64,000 nt of DNA. Origin: Scleromatobacter sp039920745. GTDB taxonomy: Bacteria; Pseudomonadota; Gammaproteobacteria; Burkholderiales; Burkholderiaceae_C. The DNA is taken from assembly GCA_039920745.1 (NCBI GenBank), contig JBDSDD010000011.1:4992-68991 (forward strand), given 5' to 3'. Positions within the stretch are counted from its first letter, which is position 1; each line of letters starts with the position of its first letter. The translations under genes were made by a program, and so were the position numbers. A model generated the notes under the pieces. That model ran no database searches. It had not been told where the DNA came from and worked only from the letters and a program-made list of their open reading frames with translations. This document shows positions 45,919-55,414 of this stretch, one piece after another.

Positions 45919-47136
45919 TCAGGTCGGCCCGAGTTTCTCCAGCGCGGCCTCGAGGTCGGCGATCAGGTCGTCCACCGCCTCGAAGCCGATCGAAAGCCGC
46001 ACCAGCGAGCCCTTGTAGTCCGGCCCCGTGACGCGATCGGCCCCGGCCGGATAGGGCACCGCCAGACTCATCGGCCCCGCCCAGGACCAACCGATGCCGA
46101 ACAGGCGCAGGTCGTCCACGAAGCGTTCCACGCGTTGCGGCGTGTAGGCCGGATCGAACTCCACGCTGACGAGCCCGGCCGCCGCGCGGCACTGCTCGGC
46201 CCAGTTCGCGTGGCCCGGCGAACCCGGCGTGGCCGGGTGCAGCACGCGCACGAACTCCTTGCGGCCGAGCGCCCATTGCGCAATGCGCCGCGTCGCCGCG
46301 TCCTGCGCTGCGTAGCGCAAAGCCACCGTCTGCAGGCCGCGCAGCACGAGCTCGACGTCGTTCGGGCCGACGCCCAAGCCGAGCCGGCAATGCGTCAACG
46401 CGAGCTGGTCGTGCAGCGCCTGCGACCGCGTGACGACGGAGCCCATCATCACGTCGGCGCCGCCGGACGGGTACTTGGTGAGCGCATGGATCGTCAGGTC
46501 GGCGCCGAGCGAAGGCGTGGTGCCTGGCGCCAGGTCGAACGCGTCGAAGGCGATGCCGCTGCCCCAGGTGTTGTCGATCGCCACGACCGCGCGCGGCGCG
46601 TGCTCGCGCACGGTCCGCACGAGCGCACGCAGGTCGGGGAACTCCAGCGAGATCGAGCCGGGTGGCTCGATCCACACCAGCGCCACGTCGGGGCCGAGCG
46701 CATGGCGCAACGAATCGACGTCCATCGGATCGTAGAAGCGGTGAGCGATGCCCCAGCGCGCCAGCTCGTGCGCGGCCAGGCTCTTGTTCGGGAAGTAAGC
46801 GTTGCCGGGAATCAGCAAGGTGTCGCCGCTGGACAGCAACGACTGGTCCACCAGCGCGATCGCAGCCAGGCCGCTGGGCGCCAGGATCGCGTGCGTGCCG
46901 CCTTCCAGCGTGGCCAGGCGGGCTTCCAGCGTGAACGACGTCGGCGTGCCGTGCAACCCGTATGTGTACGTGCCCTTGTCCAGCCAATGGCTGGCGCGCA
47001 TGGCGGCGACGTCCTCGAACAACACCGTCGAGGCGCGATGCAGCGCTGGCGCCACCGACGCGAACCCCGCCGGTGCCACATAGCCGTGATGAATCTGCTG
47101 CGTCGCCGGCGCGTGCGTGCGCTTATCGTCGCTCAT
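45919..47136 (-). CDS. metC: Cystathionine beta-lyase (MetC-like, PLP-dependent)
   Basis: A 405-residue Cys/Met-metabolism PLP enzyme. The pyridoxal lysine lies in HALTKYPSGGADVMMG (about 224), with IEPPGSISLEFPDL and AIDNTWGSG forming the cofactor pocket, and YTYGLHGTPTSFTLEARLA near residue 57. The TYxLHG...T and PPGS variants match MetC beta-lyases, which split cystathionine into homocysteine, pyruvate and ammonia, more than gamma-synthases. It starts two bases after the rimO stop. Confidence 0.9.
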   Translation of the reverse strand: MSDDKRTHAPATQQIHHGYVAPAGFASVAPALHRASTVLFEDVAAMRASHWLDKGTYTYGLHGTPTSFTLEARLATLEGGTHAILAPSGLAAIALVDQSLLSSGDTLLIPGNAYFPNKSLAAHELARWGIAHRFYDPMDVDSLRHALGPDVALVWIEPPGSISLEFPDLRALVRTVREHAPRAVVAIDNTWGSGIAFDAFDLAPGTTPSLGADLTIHALTKYPSGGADVMMGSVVTRSQALHDQLALTHCRLGLGVGPNDVELVLRGLQTVALRYAAQDAATRRIAQWALGRKEFVRVLHPATPGSPGHANWAEQCRAAAGLVSVEFDPAYTPQRVERFVDDLRLFGIGWSWAGPMSLAVPYPAGADRVTGPDYKGSLVRLSIGFEAVDDLIADLEAALEKLGPT

Positions 47137-47138
47137 GC

Positions 47139-48542
47139 TCAGATCGGCAGCGCGACCAGGTCGTGGCCTTCGGTGGCGACGATGCGGGCGCGCGTGAACT
47201 CGCCCACCTTCAGTTGCTTGGAGAGCTTTTCGGGCGGCAGCAAGCGCACGATGCCGTCGATCTCGGGCGCGTCGGCGTACGAGCGGCCGACACCGCCCTT
47301 CTTGCCCAGCATCGGTGCCTTGTCGACGAGCACCTGCATCGTCGCGCCGATGCGGCGCTGCAGCTTGGCGGCCGACACCTCTTCGGCCACGGCCATGAAG
47401 CGCGCACGGCGTTCCTCGCGCAGCGCCTGCGGCAACTGGTCGGCGATCTCGTTGGCCGTGGCACCTTCCACCGGCGAGTAGGCGAAACAACCGGCGCGGT
47501 CGATCTGCGCCTCGCGCAGGAAGTCGAGCAAGGTCTGGAACTCTTCTTCCGTCTCGCCAGGGAAACCGGCGATGAACGTGCTGCGGATCACCAGCTCGGG
47601 GCACTTCTCGCGCCACATCTGGATGCGTTCCAGCGTGCGCTCGCCGGTGCCGGGGCGCTTCATGCGCTTGAGCACGGCCGGGTGGGCGTGCTGGAACGGG
47701 ATGTCGAGGTACGGCAGGATCTTGCCGGTGGCCATCAGGTCGATCACGCCGTCGACGTGCGGATACGGGTAGACGTAGTGCAGGCGCACCCAGGCACCGT
47801 ACTTGGCGGCCAGCTCGCCCAGCCGCTCGCACAGGTCCAACATGCGCGTCTTGACGGGCTTGCCGTCCCAGAAGCCCATGCGGTACTGCACATCGACGCC
47901 GTAGGCCGAGGTGTCCTGGCTGACGATCAGCAGTTCCTTGACGCCCGCCTCGAACAGCCGCTGCGCCTCGCCCAGCACGTCGCCGATCGGCCGCGACACC
48001 AGGTCGCCACGCATGCTCGGGATGATGCAGAACGTGCAACGATGGTTGCAACCTTCGCTGATCTTCAGGTACGCGTAGTGACGTGGCGTGAGCTTGATGC
48101 CTTGCGGCGGCACCAGGTCGACGAAGGGGTCATGCGGCTTGGGAACGTGCAGGTGGACGGCGTCCATCACCTCCTGCGTGGCGTGCGGGCCGGTGACGGC
48201 CAGCACCTTCGGATGGATCTCGCGGATCAGGTTGTCGCCGCCCGCCTTGCCCGGCTTGGCGCCCAGGCAGCCGGTGACGATCACCTTGCCGTTGGCGGCC
48301 AGCGCCTCGCCGATCGCGTCCAGGCTTTCCTTGACGGCGTCGTCGATGAAGCCGCAGGTGTTGACCACCACGAGGTCGGCGCCCTCGTAACTCTTGCTGG
48401 TGCCGTAGCCCTCCGCGCGCAGCTGCGTGAGGATGAGCTCGGAATCGGTCAGGGCCTTGGGGCAGCCGAGGGAGACAAAGGCGATGGTCGGTTGCGCCTT
48501 GGCTTGCACGGGGGCGAGCGGGGCGTCGATAGGGGCGTTCAT
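47139..48542 (-). CDS. rimO: Ribosomal protein uS12 methylthiotransferase
   Basis: A 467-residue radical-SAM enzyme that adds a methylthio group to Asp88 of ribosomal protein uS12. The N-terminal MTTase domain has SLGCPKALTDSE, NTCGFIDDAVKESL and VTGCLGAK, with the three cluster cysteines; the radical-SAM cluster is CNHRCTFCIIPSMRG; the C-terminal TRAM domain ends the protein. Start uncertain: ATG 48542 is used, while ATG 48608, with AAGGA nine bases upstream, would add 22 residues. Confidence 0.95.
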   Translation of the reverse strand: MNAPIDAPLAPVQAKAQPTIAFVSLGCPKALTDSELILTQLRAEGYGTSKSYEGADLVVVNTCGFIDDAVKESLDAIGEALAANGKVIVTGCLGAKPGKAGGDNLIREIHPKVLAVTGPHATQEVMDAVHLHVPKPHDPFVDLVPPQGIKLTPRHYAYLKISEGCNHRCTFCIIPSMRGDLVSRPIGDVLGEAQRLFEAGVKELLIVSQDTSAYGVDVQYRMGFWDGKPVKTRMLDLCERLGELAAKYGAWVRLHYVYPYPHVDGVIDLMATGKILPYLDIPFQHAHPAVLKRMKRPGTGERTLERIQMWREKCPELVIRSTFIAGFPGETEEEFQTLLDFLREAQIDRAGCFAYSPVEGATANEIADQLPQALREERRARFMAVAEEVSAAKLQRRIGATMQVLVDKAPMLGKKGGVGRSYADAPEIDGIVRLLPPEKLSKQLKVGEFTRARIVATEGHDLVALPI

Positions 48543-48933
48543 CCTGCGATTGTCCCGCATTGGCCGCGTGGATGGCGGCGGCGTGGCGACTTCGCCCTCG
48601 ATTCCCATCGTGATTGTTCCTTTCGCGTGGACGATTTCGCACCCACCGCCACGCGAGAACGAACCGAACGCGACAGGAAGCCTTTGCGCGCGACGCACGA
48701 CACTTCGTTACGTGCATCCCCCAAACTGGGGCAGGCAGGCCACCCCACCATGCAGCACAATGGGCCACGCGCACCAGACACAGCGTGCGCCGGCCGGCAC
48801 CCCGGCCTGGTATCGAAGTCGTTCGCGGGGCCTCCGGTTCCGCAGAGTCCGGATCAATTTTCCGGGCGCGCCGTCGAACCGTGGAGAGTTGCGAGATCCC
48901 GCTCGGATCCCCTCACCCGAACCCGTCAAACAC
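48543..48933. other. Divergent region between rimO and the lipoprotein-lipase unit
   Basis: About 390 bases, part of which may encode the extra rimO residues if the upstream start is used. A short CCCCA-AAC-TGGGG hairpin occurs near 48720. No gene or recognised operator is seen. Confidence 0.35.
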
Positions 48934-49890
48934 ATGCTCGTCGGAAAGCGGCCGTCCGGCCCACAGCGCTGTATGCACGCGCTCCTGCAATTGCTCGCCG
49001 CAGCGACACTGGTGACAGCGGTCGCCGGATGCGGCCAGGCGCACTCCAACGAAAGTGGGAAGGACACCATGGTCTTCGGACTGTTCAAGGGCAAGGCAGC
49101 ATCGACGGTCGACACCTCCGTCGGCGCGCCCCTCGTTCGCCACACGGCGTTGCCGGCCACATTCTCGACACCGCCGACGCCGGCCTATCCGCAGATCCGC
49201 GACCTCGGCGGCGACGCGCTGCCGCCGGCAGGCAAGCTCACGCCGAACCCGTCCGACAGCCAGCCGATCCGCGCTTACGTCGCACCGGGGTCGGCGGGGC
49301 AACCTGGGGTCGCGATCGTCAACATCTACGACCCGAAGCGCCAGACGCAACTGTGGCAGATGGCGTCCCACGACGACACGCATTTTGGCGCCAGGCGCGC
49401 TGCGCAGTTCTCGCCCGACCAGGGCAAGTGGGTTGCGTTCGACGCCGAGACCGTGATGACCTTGCCCGCCGGCCAGGTGCTGATCCACCTGACCTACGAT
49501 CGGCCGATTCCCACCGACGGGCTGTTCGTCTACGACATCGCCGCCGACCACCTGCGGCTGCTGGCTGAAGGCGTCACGCCCGACTGGGCGCAAGGCCTGC
49601 CCTTCAAGTTCATCGATTCGCTGCAGGCGGCACCTGAGGCGGTATTGGTGCTGTTCCATTCCGACAAGGAACGCCTGGGCCCGCAGCGCTATGTGAACCG
49701 TGTCGATCACCTGGTGCTGTTCTCGAGCGCACACCGCAACGGCGTGACGGTACTGACGCTGGGCCTCGACGACGGCAACGTCCGTCAATGGGGCCTGGTC
49801 GGCAAGACGCTGTGGCTCAGGACCTCCGACGACCGCAGCGCGAAGCCGCGCGAAGCCGTCTGGTCGCTGGACCTCGCAAAGCTGTTTTGA
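48934..49890 (+). CDS. Lipoprotein of unknown function upstream of a lipase
   Basis: A 318-residue lipoprotein: basic n-region, hydrophobic core LLQLLAAATLVTAVAGC with the lipid Cys at about 33, then a short linker. The mature part looks like a beta-rich fold (AYVAPGSAGQPGVAIVNIYDP, FDAETVMTLPAGQVLIHLTYDRP, LFVYDIAADHLRLLAEG, WGLVGKTLWLRTSDD), possibly propeller-like. ATG 48934 gives positive charges before the signal; ATG 48973 is the other choice, and neither has a good ribosome site. It precedes the lipase gene by 47 bases. A role as periplasmic partner or immunity protein for the lipase is inference. Confidence 0.65.
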   Translation: MLVGKRPSGPQRCMHALLQLLAAATLVTAVAGCGQAHSNESGKDTMVFGLFKGKAASTVDTSVGAPLVRHTALPATFSTPPTPAYPQIRDLGGDALPPAGKLTPNPSDSQPIRAYVAPGSAGQPGVAIVNIYDPKRQTQLWQMASHDDTHFGARRAAQFSPDQGKWVAFDAETVMTLPAGQVLIHLTYDRPIPTDGLFVYDIAADHLRLLAEGVTPDWAQGLPFKFIDSLQAAPEAVLVLFHSDKERLGPQRYVNRVDHLVLFSSAHRNGVTVLTLGLDDGNVRQWGLVGKTLWLRTSDDRSAKPREAVWSLDLAKLF

Positions 49891-49937
49891 GCCTTACTAC
49901 TTACAACGGGAGACTGCGGCTTGCCGCGTAGCACTAC

Positions 49938-51248
49938 ATGTCAGTCAACGACCACGACAGCCTGTCACCGCGTGAAGCGGCCTTCATCGCCCACAACTGC
50001 TATTTCACGCTCAAGGACTGGATGACCGGCACGGCCGTGGCGGGCATGGAGTCGCGTGCCAACGTGCGCAAGATGGTGCTTGGCGACGGCGGCAGCGCGC
50101 AGCAAAAGGCCGGTGGCGCCAACACCTCGCTGCGTGGCACCGACGTCGGCGGTGCACGGCTCGACCGCGTGTTCCAGGGCTCGACGGCCGGCTTGCAGAC
50201 GGGTTTCGGCTACGTGCTGCGCTTCAACCGCGGCAACTCGCACCACGCGATCATCGCCACGCGCGGCACCCGCGCCGAGCACAGCAAGGCCGACATCTAC
50301 ACCGACGCGCACGGCTCGCTGACCGGTTTCGGCGGATACGGCCTGGTCCATACCGGCTTCAAGAACACGTTCGACAGCATTGGCGCAGGCCTGGCTTCGG
50401 ACGAGAAGCGCATCATGGACGCCGACGTCGTCCACTGCGTCGGCCACAGCCTCGGAGGCGCGGTCGCCACGCTGGTCGCGGCGCACTACGCCGCACGCGG
50501 CAAGGCGGTCAAGCTCTACACGTTCGGCTGCCCGCGCGTGGGCGCGTTCGGTGCGCAACGGGCGATGGAGCAGGCTCTCGGCAAGCAGAACGTGTACCGC
50601 GTGTCGCACGACCTCGACCCCGTCACGATGGTCGGCCCGTTTCCGTTCGGCCACCTGAATGCGAAACCGGAGGACGTCAACAACATGATGATGACATCGC
50701 CGACGGGCCGCCTGCTCAGCGTCGCCAACCATGACATGAACGAGTACGTGCTTCGCGTGTCGCGCGACCGCATGACCTGGGACAGCGTGCGCGCGCTCGG
50801 TGCCGCGGTGGATTACGACAACGCCGTGATGGCGCGCTGGCTGCTGCGCAGTTCGGACAACCCCGGCTGGCTCACGCGCCAGGCCGCCAAGGGGCTGTCC
50901 TACCTGATGAAGGCCATGAGCGGGCTGCTGTCGGCGGCAGGTCTCGTCGGCGTCACGGCATTCACCGCCGTCGACCTGTTCGTGGCTGTCCTGGCGTCGA
51001 ACATGAGCAAGATGGCCGAGCTCGATGGCGATATCCGCGAAGCGATGCGGCAGGCCGCCGGCTGGGCGGGCATCGTGATCAAGGGTGCGGCACAGATCAC
51101 GGCGCAGGTCGTGCGGGCGATCCTCGAGACGATGATGCGGGTGCTCAAGCCGATCGCCATCCAGGCGCTGTTCCTCGCCGGCACCAGCGGCGCGGCCATC
51201 CCGCTGGTGATCGCCGGCGCGTCCGGTCTCGCCGGCTCGATGCTCTGA
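49938..51248 (+). CDS. Class-3 lipase-family protein with hydrophobic C-terminal region
   Basis: A 436-residue alpha/beta hydrolase with the nucleophile elbow GHSLGG at 169-174 (Ser171) and likely partners Asp227 (SHDLDPVTM) and His265 (NHDMNEYV), the order and spacing of lipase_3 enzymes such as fungal triacylglycerol lipases and Tle2-type T6SS effectors. There is no signal peptide. The last 115 residues contain two hydrophobic stretches (about 325-352 and 405-436) able to enter a membrane. Lack of a secretion signal with a membrane-active tail points to export by another route, such as type VI secretion, or to intracellular lipid or PHA-granule work. It lies between a lipoprotein and an acidic protein gene. 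Confidence 0.8.
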   Translation: MSVNDHDSLSPREAAFIAHNCYFTLKDWMTGTAVAGMESRANVRKMVLGDGGSAQQKAGGANTSLRGTDVGGARLDRVFQGSTAGLQTGFGYVLRFNRGNSHHAIIATRGTRAEHSKADIYTDAHGSLTGFGGYGLVHTGFKNTFDSIGAGLASDEKRIMDADVVHCVGHSLGGAVATLVAAHYAARGKAVKLYTFGCPRVGAFGAQRAMEQALGKQNVYRVSHDLDPVTMVGPFPFGHLNAKPEDVNNMMMTSPTGRLLSVANHDMNEYVLRVSRDRMTWDSVRALGAAVDYDNAVMARWLLRSSDNPGWLTRQAAKGLSYLMKAMSGLLSAAGLVGVTAFTAVDLFVAVLASNMSKMAELDGDIREAMRQAAGWAGIVIKGAAQITAQVVRAILETMMRVLKPIAIQALFLAGTSGAAIPLVIAGASGLAGSML

Positions 51249-51271
51249 CCCGGCACGACATTGGCACCCCG

Positions 51272-51865
51272 ATGACTCTCGATCGCGCGCACTTCGAACA
51301 CCTGTACCTCAACGCCAACAGCATGGCGGAGATCGCGTTCCTGCGCGCGCTCGACAACGCGGCGACAGCGCCCTCCGAGCCGACGCCCGAAAAGCTGGCT
51401 GCCGCCAAGGCGTTCGAACACGATCTGAACAATCCCGATCCGCAGACGTTCGACTGGTCGGCGCTGGAAGGCGTCTACGGCTTCGACGGTGCGCTCGATG
51501 CGGCGCCACCTGACTCGGCCGATGCCGACTCGCCCGCACCGGCGCGGACCCCGAGCTTCGACGAGGTGGTCGGGTTCGACGACGACGAAGATCTCGACGC
51601 ACCGATCGACATCGCGCGCTACCTCAAGCGCGTCGACGAAGCGCGACCGTCGTTGCAGTCGCGCATCGACGACTGCTTCGCGCGCGCCGACCTCGCGGCG
51701 CTCGAATCGGCGCTGGCCACGCTGCCCGCCGATCGGCCGTCGCTCACCTCCACGCTGACGCCCGAGTCGTTCGAGCGTTGGCTAGAGCTCTACGAAAGCC
51801 ACCACGACGGTGTTCAGGCCGCGGTGCTCGGCATCCGCCAACTCGAGCCCCTGTTGCCGGGCTGA
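51272..51865 (+). CDS. Acidic hypothetical protein downstream of the lipase
   Basis: A 197-residue soluble, strongly acidic protein. It opens MTLDRAHFEHLYLNANSMAE, has a low-complexity middle rich in Asp, Pro and Ala (DSADADSPAPARTP and FDDDEDLDAP), and a helical C-terminal half (RPSLQSRIDDCFARADLAALESALATLP ... FERWLELYESHHDGVQAAVLGIRQL). No family recognised. It starts 23 bases after the lipase stop and is probably cotranscribed. It could be an adaptor, chaperone or immunity factor for the lipase; nothing in the sequence settles this. Confidence 0.6.
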   Translation: MTLDRAHFEHLYLNANSMAEIAFLRALDNAATAPSEPTPEKLAAAKAFEHDLNNPDPQTFDWSALEGVYGFDGALDAAPPDSADADSPAPARTPSFDEVVGFDDDEDLDAPIDIARYLKRVDEARPSLQSRIDDCFARADLAALESALATLPADRPSLTSTLTPESFERWLELYESHHDGVQAAVLGIRQLEPLLPG

Positions 51866-52036
51866 CGTCGCGAGGCTTCGGCCATTCGAGACGTCATGGA
51901 CGCCTGCAGCGCCACCGGCGAGCTGGCCGTGGCTGACGCCGGTCCGGAGGTTGGTCGTCGGGTTCCCAGCCCACGCCCTCCTCGCTCCTCGCGAGCCTTT
52001 ACCATGGCGGAGCACCGCACTCAACCGGACCTCGCC

Positions 52037-52312
52037 ATGTGCCGAAGCATCAAGACGCTGTTCAACTTCGACCCACCCGCCACGGAGATCGAGATCCGCG
52101 ACGCCTCGCTGCAGTTCGTGCGCAAGCTGAGCGGGTTCAGCGTGCCGTCGAAGGCGAACGAGGAGGCGTTCGAACGGGCCGTCGCGGAGGTCGCGGCGAC
52201 GGCGCGGACGTTGATCGTCGGGCTCGTCACCACCGCGGCTCCGCACAACCGCGAGGTCGAGGCGGCCAAGGCGCGGAAACGATCGGCGATCCGGTTCGGA
52301 CCTCGGAGCTGA
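52037..52312 (+). CDS. DUF2277 family protein
   Basis: A 91-residue protein matching DUF2277: MCRSIKTLFNFDPPATEIEI, then QFVRKLSGFSVPSKANEEAF, and a basic end REVEAAKARKRSAIRFG. All-helical and cytoplasmic by composition; the family function is unknown. It is convergent with phaR, whose stop is 36 bases away. The ATG at 52037 gives the conserved MCR start; the long in-frame extension upstream is not typical. Confidence 0.88.
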   Translation: MCRSIKTLFNFDPPATEIEIRDASLQFVRKLSGFSVPSKANEEAFERAVAEVAATARTLIVGLVTTAAPHNREVEAAKARKRSAIRFGPRS

Positions 52313-52348
52313 AGGCAGACCGCCGGCTCAGCAGTCGGCATCACGCGT

Positions 52349-52930
52349 TCACTTGCGCGTGGGCGGAAACCCCGGAATCGGAAAGATCGCCTCGCCCGGC
52401 TTGGTCATCTGTTCCTGCATCTGCTCGAACAGCTTCTTGGATTGCTCGAGGTAGTTGCCCATCAGGTTCTGCATCATCGGCGCCTGGCCGCTGATGAACT
52501 TGGTCCAGCCGTCGGGCGACAGCGCCGAACTGTCGTACAGGCCCTTGGCCGGATCGGCGAAGCGACCCTGCATCTCGGCCAGCGCCTGCAGGTTCTTCTC
52601 GAGGTACGAGCCCATCACGCCCTGCATCGCGTGGCCGTAGGTGCGGATGATCTGGGCCAGCATCTGGGTGTTGAAGATCGGCATGCCGCCGGTCTCTTCT
52701 TCCAGGATGATCTGCAGCAGGATCGCGCGGGTGAGCTCGTCGCCGGACTTGGCGTCGCGCACCTCGAACGGCGCGCCTTCGAGCACCATCTTCTTGACGT
52801 CGGCCAGCGTGATGTACGAACTGGTGAGCGTGTCGTAGAGGCGGCGGTTCGGGTACTTCTTGAGGATGCGGATGCCCGCGGGCGCTGCCGGATCGGCGCT
52901 GGCCTTGGTGGTGCGACGCGTCGTGACCAT
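52349..52930 (-). CDS. phaR: Polyhydroxyalkanoate synthesis repressor PhaR
   Basis: A 193-residue PhaR that represses phasin genes and binds PHA granules. The DNA-binding domain has ILKKYPNRRLYDTLTSSYITLADVKKMV (about 21-49), followed by the PHB-binding region with TRAILLQIILEEETGGMPIFNTQMLAQIIRTYG and a long amphipathic helix with repeats of MGSYLEKNLQ and MGNYLEQSKKLF. GGGGACA precedes the ATG. PHA synthesis genes are not in the window. Confidence 0.95.
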   Translation of the reverse strand: MVTTRRTTKASADPAAPAGIRILKKYPNRRLYDTLTSSYITLADVKKMVLEGAPFEVRDAKSGDELTRAILLQIILEEETGGMPIFNTQMLAQIIRTYGHAMQGVMGSYLEKNLQALAEMQGRFADPAKGLYDSSALSPDGWTKFISGQAPMMQNLMGNYLEQSKKLFEQMQEQMTKPGEAIFPIPGFPPTRK

Positions 52931-53109
52931 GGAATGTCCCCGTTCGAATGTGTGCGATTGCGGTCGATTCTAGAGGCGTCGCGCTGCAGTGCAGCAAGGG
53001 AAACCCCCGTTCGTTGCCGCCTGGCCCAACACGGCGCATGCGGCAGGGTCTTCACGGGCCTTGTACCCTCGCGTACGTTAGCCCTCCTCCCTGCAGAGAC
53101 CCCGACGAC

Positions 53110-54504
53110 ATGAGCACAGACCAACGCATCGAGCACGACGCCTGGGGCGACATCCCCGTCCCCGGCGAGCACCTGTGGGGCGCGCAGACCCAGCGCTCCA
53201 TCGAACACTTCGCGATCTCCACCGAACGCATGCCGCCCGAGCTGCTGCACGCGCTGGCGCTGGTCAAGAGCGCGGCGGCGCGCGTCAACGAGCGCACCGG
53301 CCTGCTGGCCGCCGGCAAGGCCGACGCCATCGCCCGCGCGGCGGCCGAGGTGATCGAAGAGCGCTGGGAGGACGAGTTTCCGCTGGCCGTCTGGCAGACC
53401 GGCTCCGGCACGCAGAGCAACATGAACATGAACGAGGTGCTGGCCAATCGCGCGTCGCAATTGCTGGGCGGGCCGCTGGGACTGAAGCGCCTCGTGCATC
53501 CGAACGACGAGGTCAACCTCGGTCAGTCCTCCAACGACGTGTTCCCCACCGCGATGCACGTGGCCGCGGTGCAAGGCATCGCGCAGCATGTGATCCCGTC
53601 GTTGCAGGGGCTGCGCGCGACGCTGGACGCCAAGGCCCGATCCTTCGACCACATCATCAAGATCGGCCGCACCCACCTGCAGGACGCGACGCCGATCACG
53701 CTGGGCCAGGAGATCTCCGGCTGGGTGGCCCAGCTCGATCATTCGGAGCGCCAACTGCACGCGGTGCTGCCTGACCTGCGCGAGCTGGCCCTCGGCGGCA
53801 CGGCGGTGGGCACCGGACTGAACACGCCGGCCACGTTCGGCGCCGACGTGGCCGCCGAGCTGGACCGCATGACCGGCCTGGGCTTCGTCACCGCACCCAA
53901 CAAGTTCGCCGCGCTCGCGGCGCACGACGCGATCGTGCGCGCGCACGGCGCGCTCAAGGCGCTGGCGGTGGCGCTCACGAAGATCGCCAACGACGTGCGC
54001 TGGCTGGCCAGCGGCCCGCGCAGCGGCCTGGGCGAGCTGCAGATCCCCGAGAACGAACCCGGCAGTTCCATCATGCCGGGCAAGGTCAACCCGACGCAGT
54101 GCGAGGCGCTGACGATGCTGTGCTGCCAGGTGTTCGGCAACGACGTCGCGGTGACGCTGGCCGGCGCCAGCGGCAACTTCGAGTTGAACGTCTACAAGCC
54201 GGTGATGATCCACAACCTGCTGCAGAGCGTGCGCCTGCTCGACGACGGCATGCGCGGCTTCGACAAGCACTGCGCGCAAGGCATCGAGCCGCGCCGCGAC
54301 CGCATCGCCGAACTGCTGCAGAACTCGTTGATGCTGGTCACTGCGCTCAACCCGCACATCGGCTACGACGCCGCGGCGCAGATCGCACGCACAGCGCACG
54401 CCAAGGGGCTGAAGCTGCGCGACGCGGCCATCGCTTCGGGCAAGCTCACCGGCGAGCAGTTCGATGCGTGGGTGCGCGCCGAGGACATGGTGCGACCGGG
54501 CTGA
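53110..54504 (+). CDS. fumC: Fumarate hydratase class II
   Basis: A 464-residue FumC, the iron-independent fumarase of the citric acid cycle. It has GEHLWGAQTQRSIEHF at the start, SGTQSNMNMNEV, HPNDEVNLGQSSND (active-site loop), GRTHLQDATP and the signature GSSIMPGKVNP (about 317-327). Transcribed on its own; divergent from phaR. Confidence 0.97.
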   Translation: MSTDQRIEHDAWGDIPVPGEHLWGAQTQRSIEHFAISTERMPPELLHALALVKSAAARVNERTGLLAAGKADAIARAAAEVIEERWEDEFPLAVWQTGSGTQSNMNMNEVLANRASQLLGGPLGLKRLVHPNDEVNLGQSSNDVFPTAMHVAAVQGIAQHVIPSLQGLRATLDAKARSFDHIIKIGRTHLQDATPITLGQEISGWVAQLDHSERQLHAVLPDLRELALGGTAVGTGLNTPATFGADVAAELDRMTGLGFVTAPNKFAALAAHDAIVRAHGALKALAVALTKIANDVRWLASGPRSGLGELQIPENEPGSSIMPGKVNPTQCEALTMLCCQVFGNDVAVTLAGASGNFELNVYKPVMIHNLLQSVRLLDDGMRGFDKHCAQGIEPRRDRIAELLQNSLMLVTALNPHIGYDAAAQIARTAHAKGLKLRDAAIASGKLTGEQFDAWVRAEDMVRPG

Positions 54505-54672
54505 CGGGCGCGCGACATTTCGGCAATCGTGACGGCAGGGAGCGGCGACGCCCCTGAGCGTCCGCTGGTGCGCAACATCGCGGCCATCCTCGCGAGCGCG
54601 AGCGCGATCCGTGCCTGCCCTCGCACGCCGATTGCCCAAGGGTGTCCACCCTGCTCGACCGGAGACACCGAC

Positions 54673-55413
54673 ATGGACGAACCGCGCCTCACCCGCCGCC
54701 GCATGCTCACTGCGAGCGCCGCGATCACCGCTGTGCCCGTCAGCGCGGCCGCGGCCGTTTTTGGCGGCGGCGACGTGCCGTTCAAGGAAGGTCTTGCCAA
54801 TGCACCGACCGCGGTCGACACCAACGCCAGCTGGACCTGGTTCACCGACGTCGAGGCCGCGTTCGTCAGCGCCGCCGTCGCCCGCCTGATCCCCGCCGAC
54901 GAACTGGGCCCGGGTGCCGTCGAGGCCGGCGTCCCCACCTTCATCGACCGCCAGCTCGCCGGCCCGTACGGCCGCGGCGAACGCTGGTACATGCAGGGAC
55001 CGTGGAGCCCCGGCCAGCCGACCCAGGGCTGGCAGACGCGACTCACGCCGGCCGGCCTGTACCGCGCGGCGATCAAGGCGGTCGACACCGCAGTCGTGCG
55101 CGAATCGCGCGGCGCGAGCTTCGCCAGGCTCGCGGCCACCGACCAGGACACGTTCCTCGCGCGACTTGAAAAAGGCGACGTCGCCCTCGACGGCATCGAT
55201 GCGAAGGCGTTCTTCGCTCAACTGCTGCAGAACACCCTCGAAGGATTCTGGAGCGACCCGATCTACGGCGGCAACCGCGACATGGTCGGCTGGAAGCTGA
55301 TCGGCTTTCCCGGCGCACGCTACGACAACTCGTCGTTCGTCGCGCAACACGGCCAGGCGTACCCGCTGCCCCCCGTCGGCCTCAAGGGCCGCGTCGAATG
55401 GATCAGGAGCTGA
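54673..55413 (+). CDS. Gluconate 2-dehydrogenase subunit 3-like protein, Tat-exported
   Basis: A 246-residue small subunit of a membrane-bound FAD dehydrogenase (gluconate/fructose/sorbitol or FAD-glucose dehydrogenase type). It opens with a twin-arginine leader TRRRMLTASAAITAVPVSAAA and contains the family segments DVEAAFVSAAVARLIPADELGPGAVEAGVPTFIDRQLAGPYG and LQNTLEGFWSDPIYGGNRDMVGWKLIGFPGARYDN. The large subunit has no leader, so this subunit most likely carries it through the Tat pore. GGAG lies eight bases before ATG; the next gene begins one base after its stop. Confidence 0.93.
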   Translation: MDEPRLTRRRMLTASAAITAVPVSAAAAVFGGGDVPFKEGLANAPTAVDTNASWTWFTDVEAAFVSAAVARLIPADELGPGAVEAGVPTFIDRQLAGPYGRGERWYMQGPWSPGQPTQGWQTRLTPAGLYRAAIKAVDTAVVRESRGASFARLAATDQDTFLARLEKGDVALDGIDAKAFFAQLLQNTLEGFWSDPIYGGNRDMVGWKLIGFPGARYDNSSFVAQHGQAYPLPPVGLKGRVEWIRS

Positions 55414-55414
55414 G

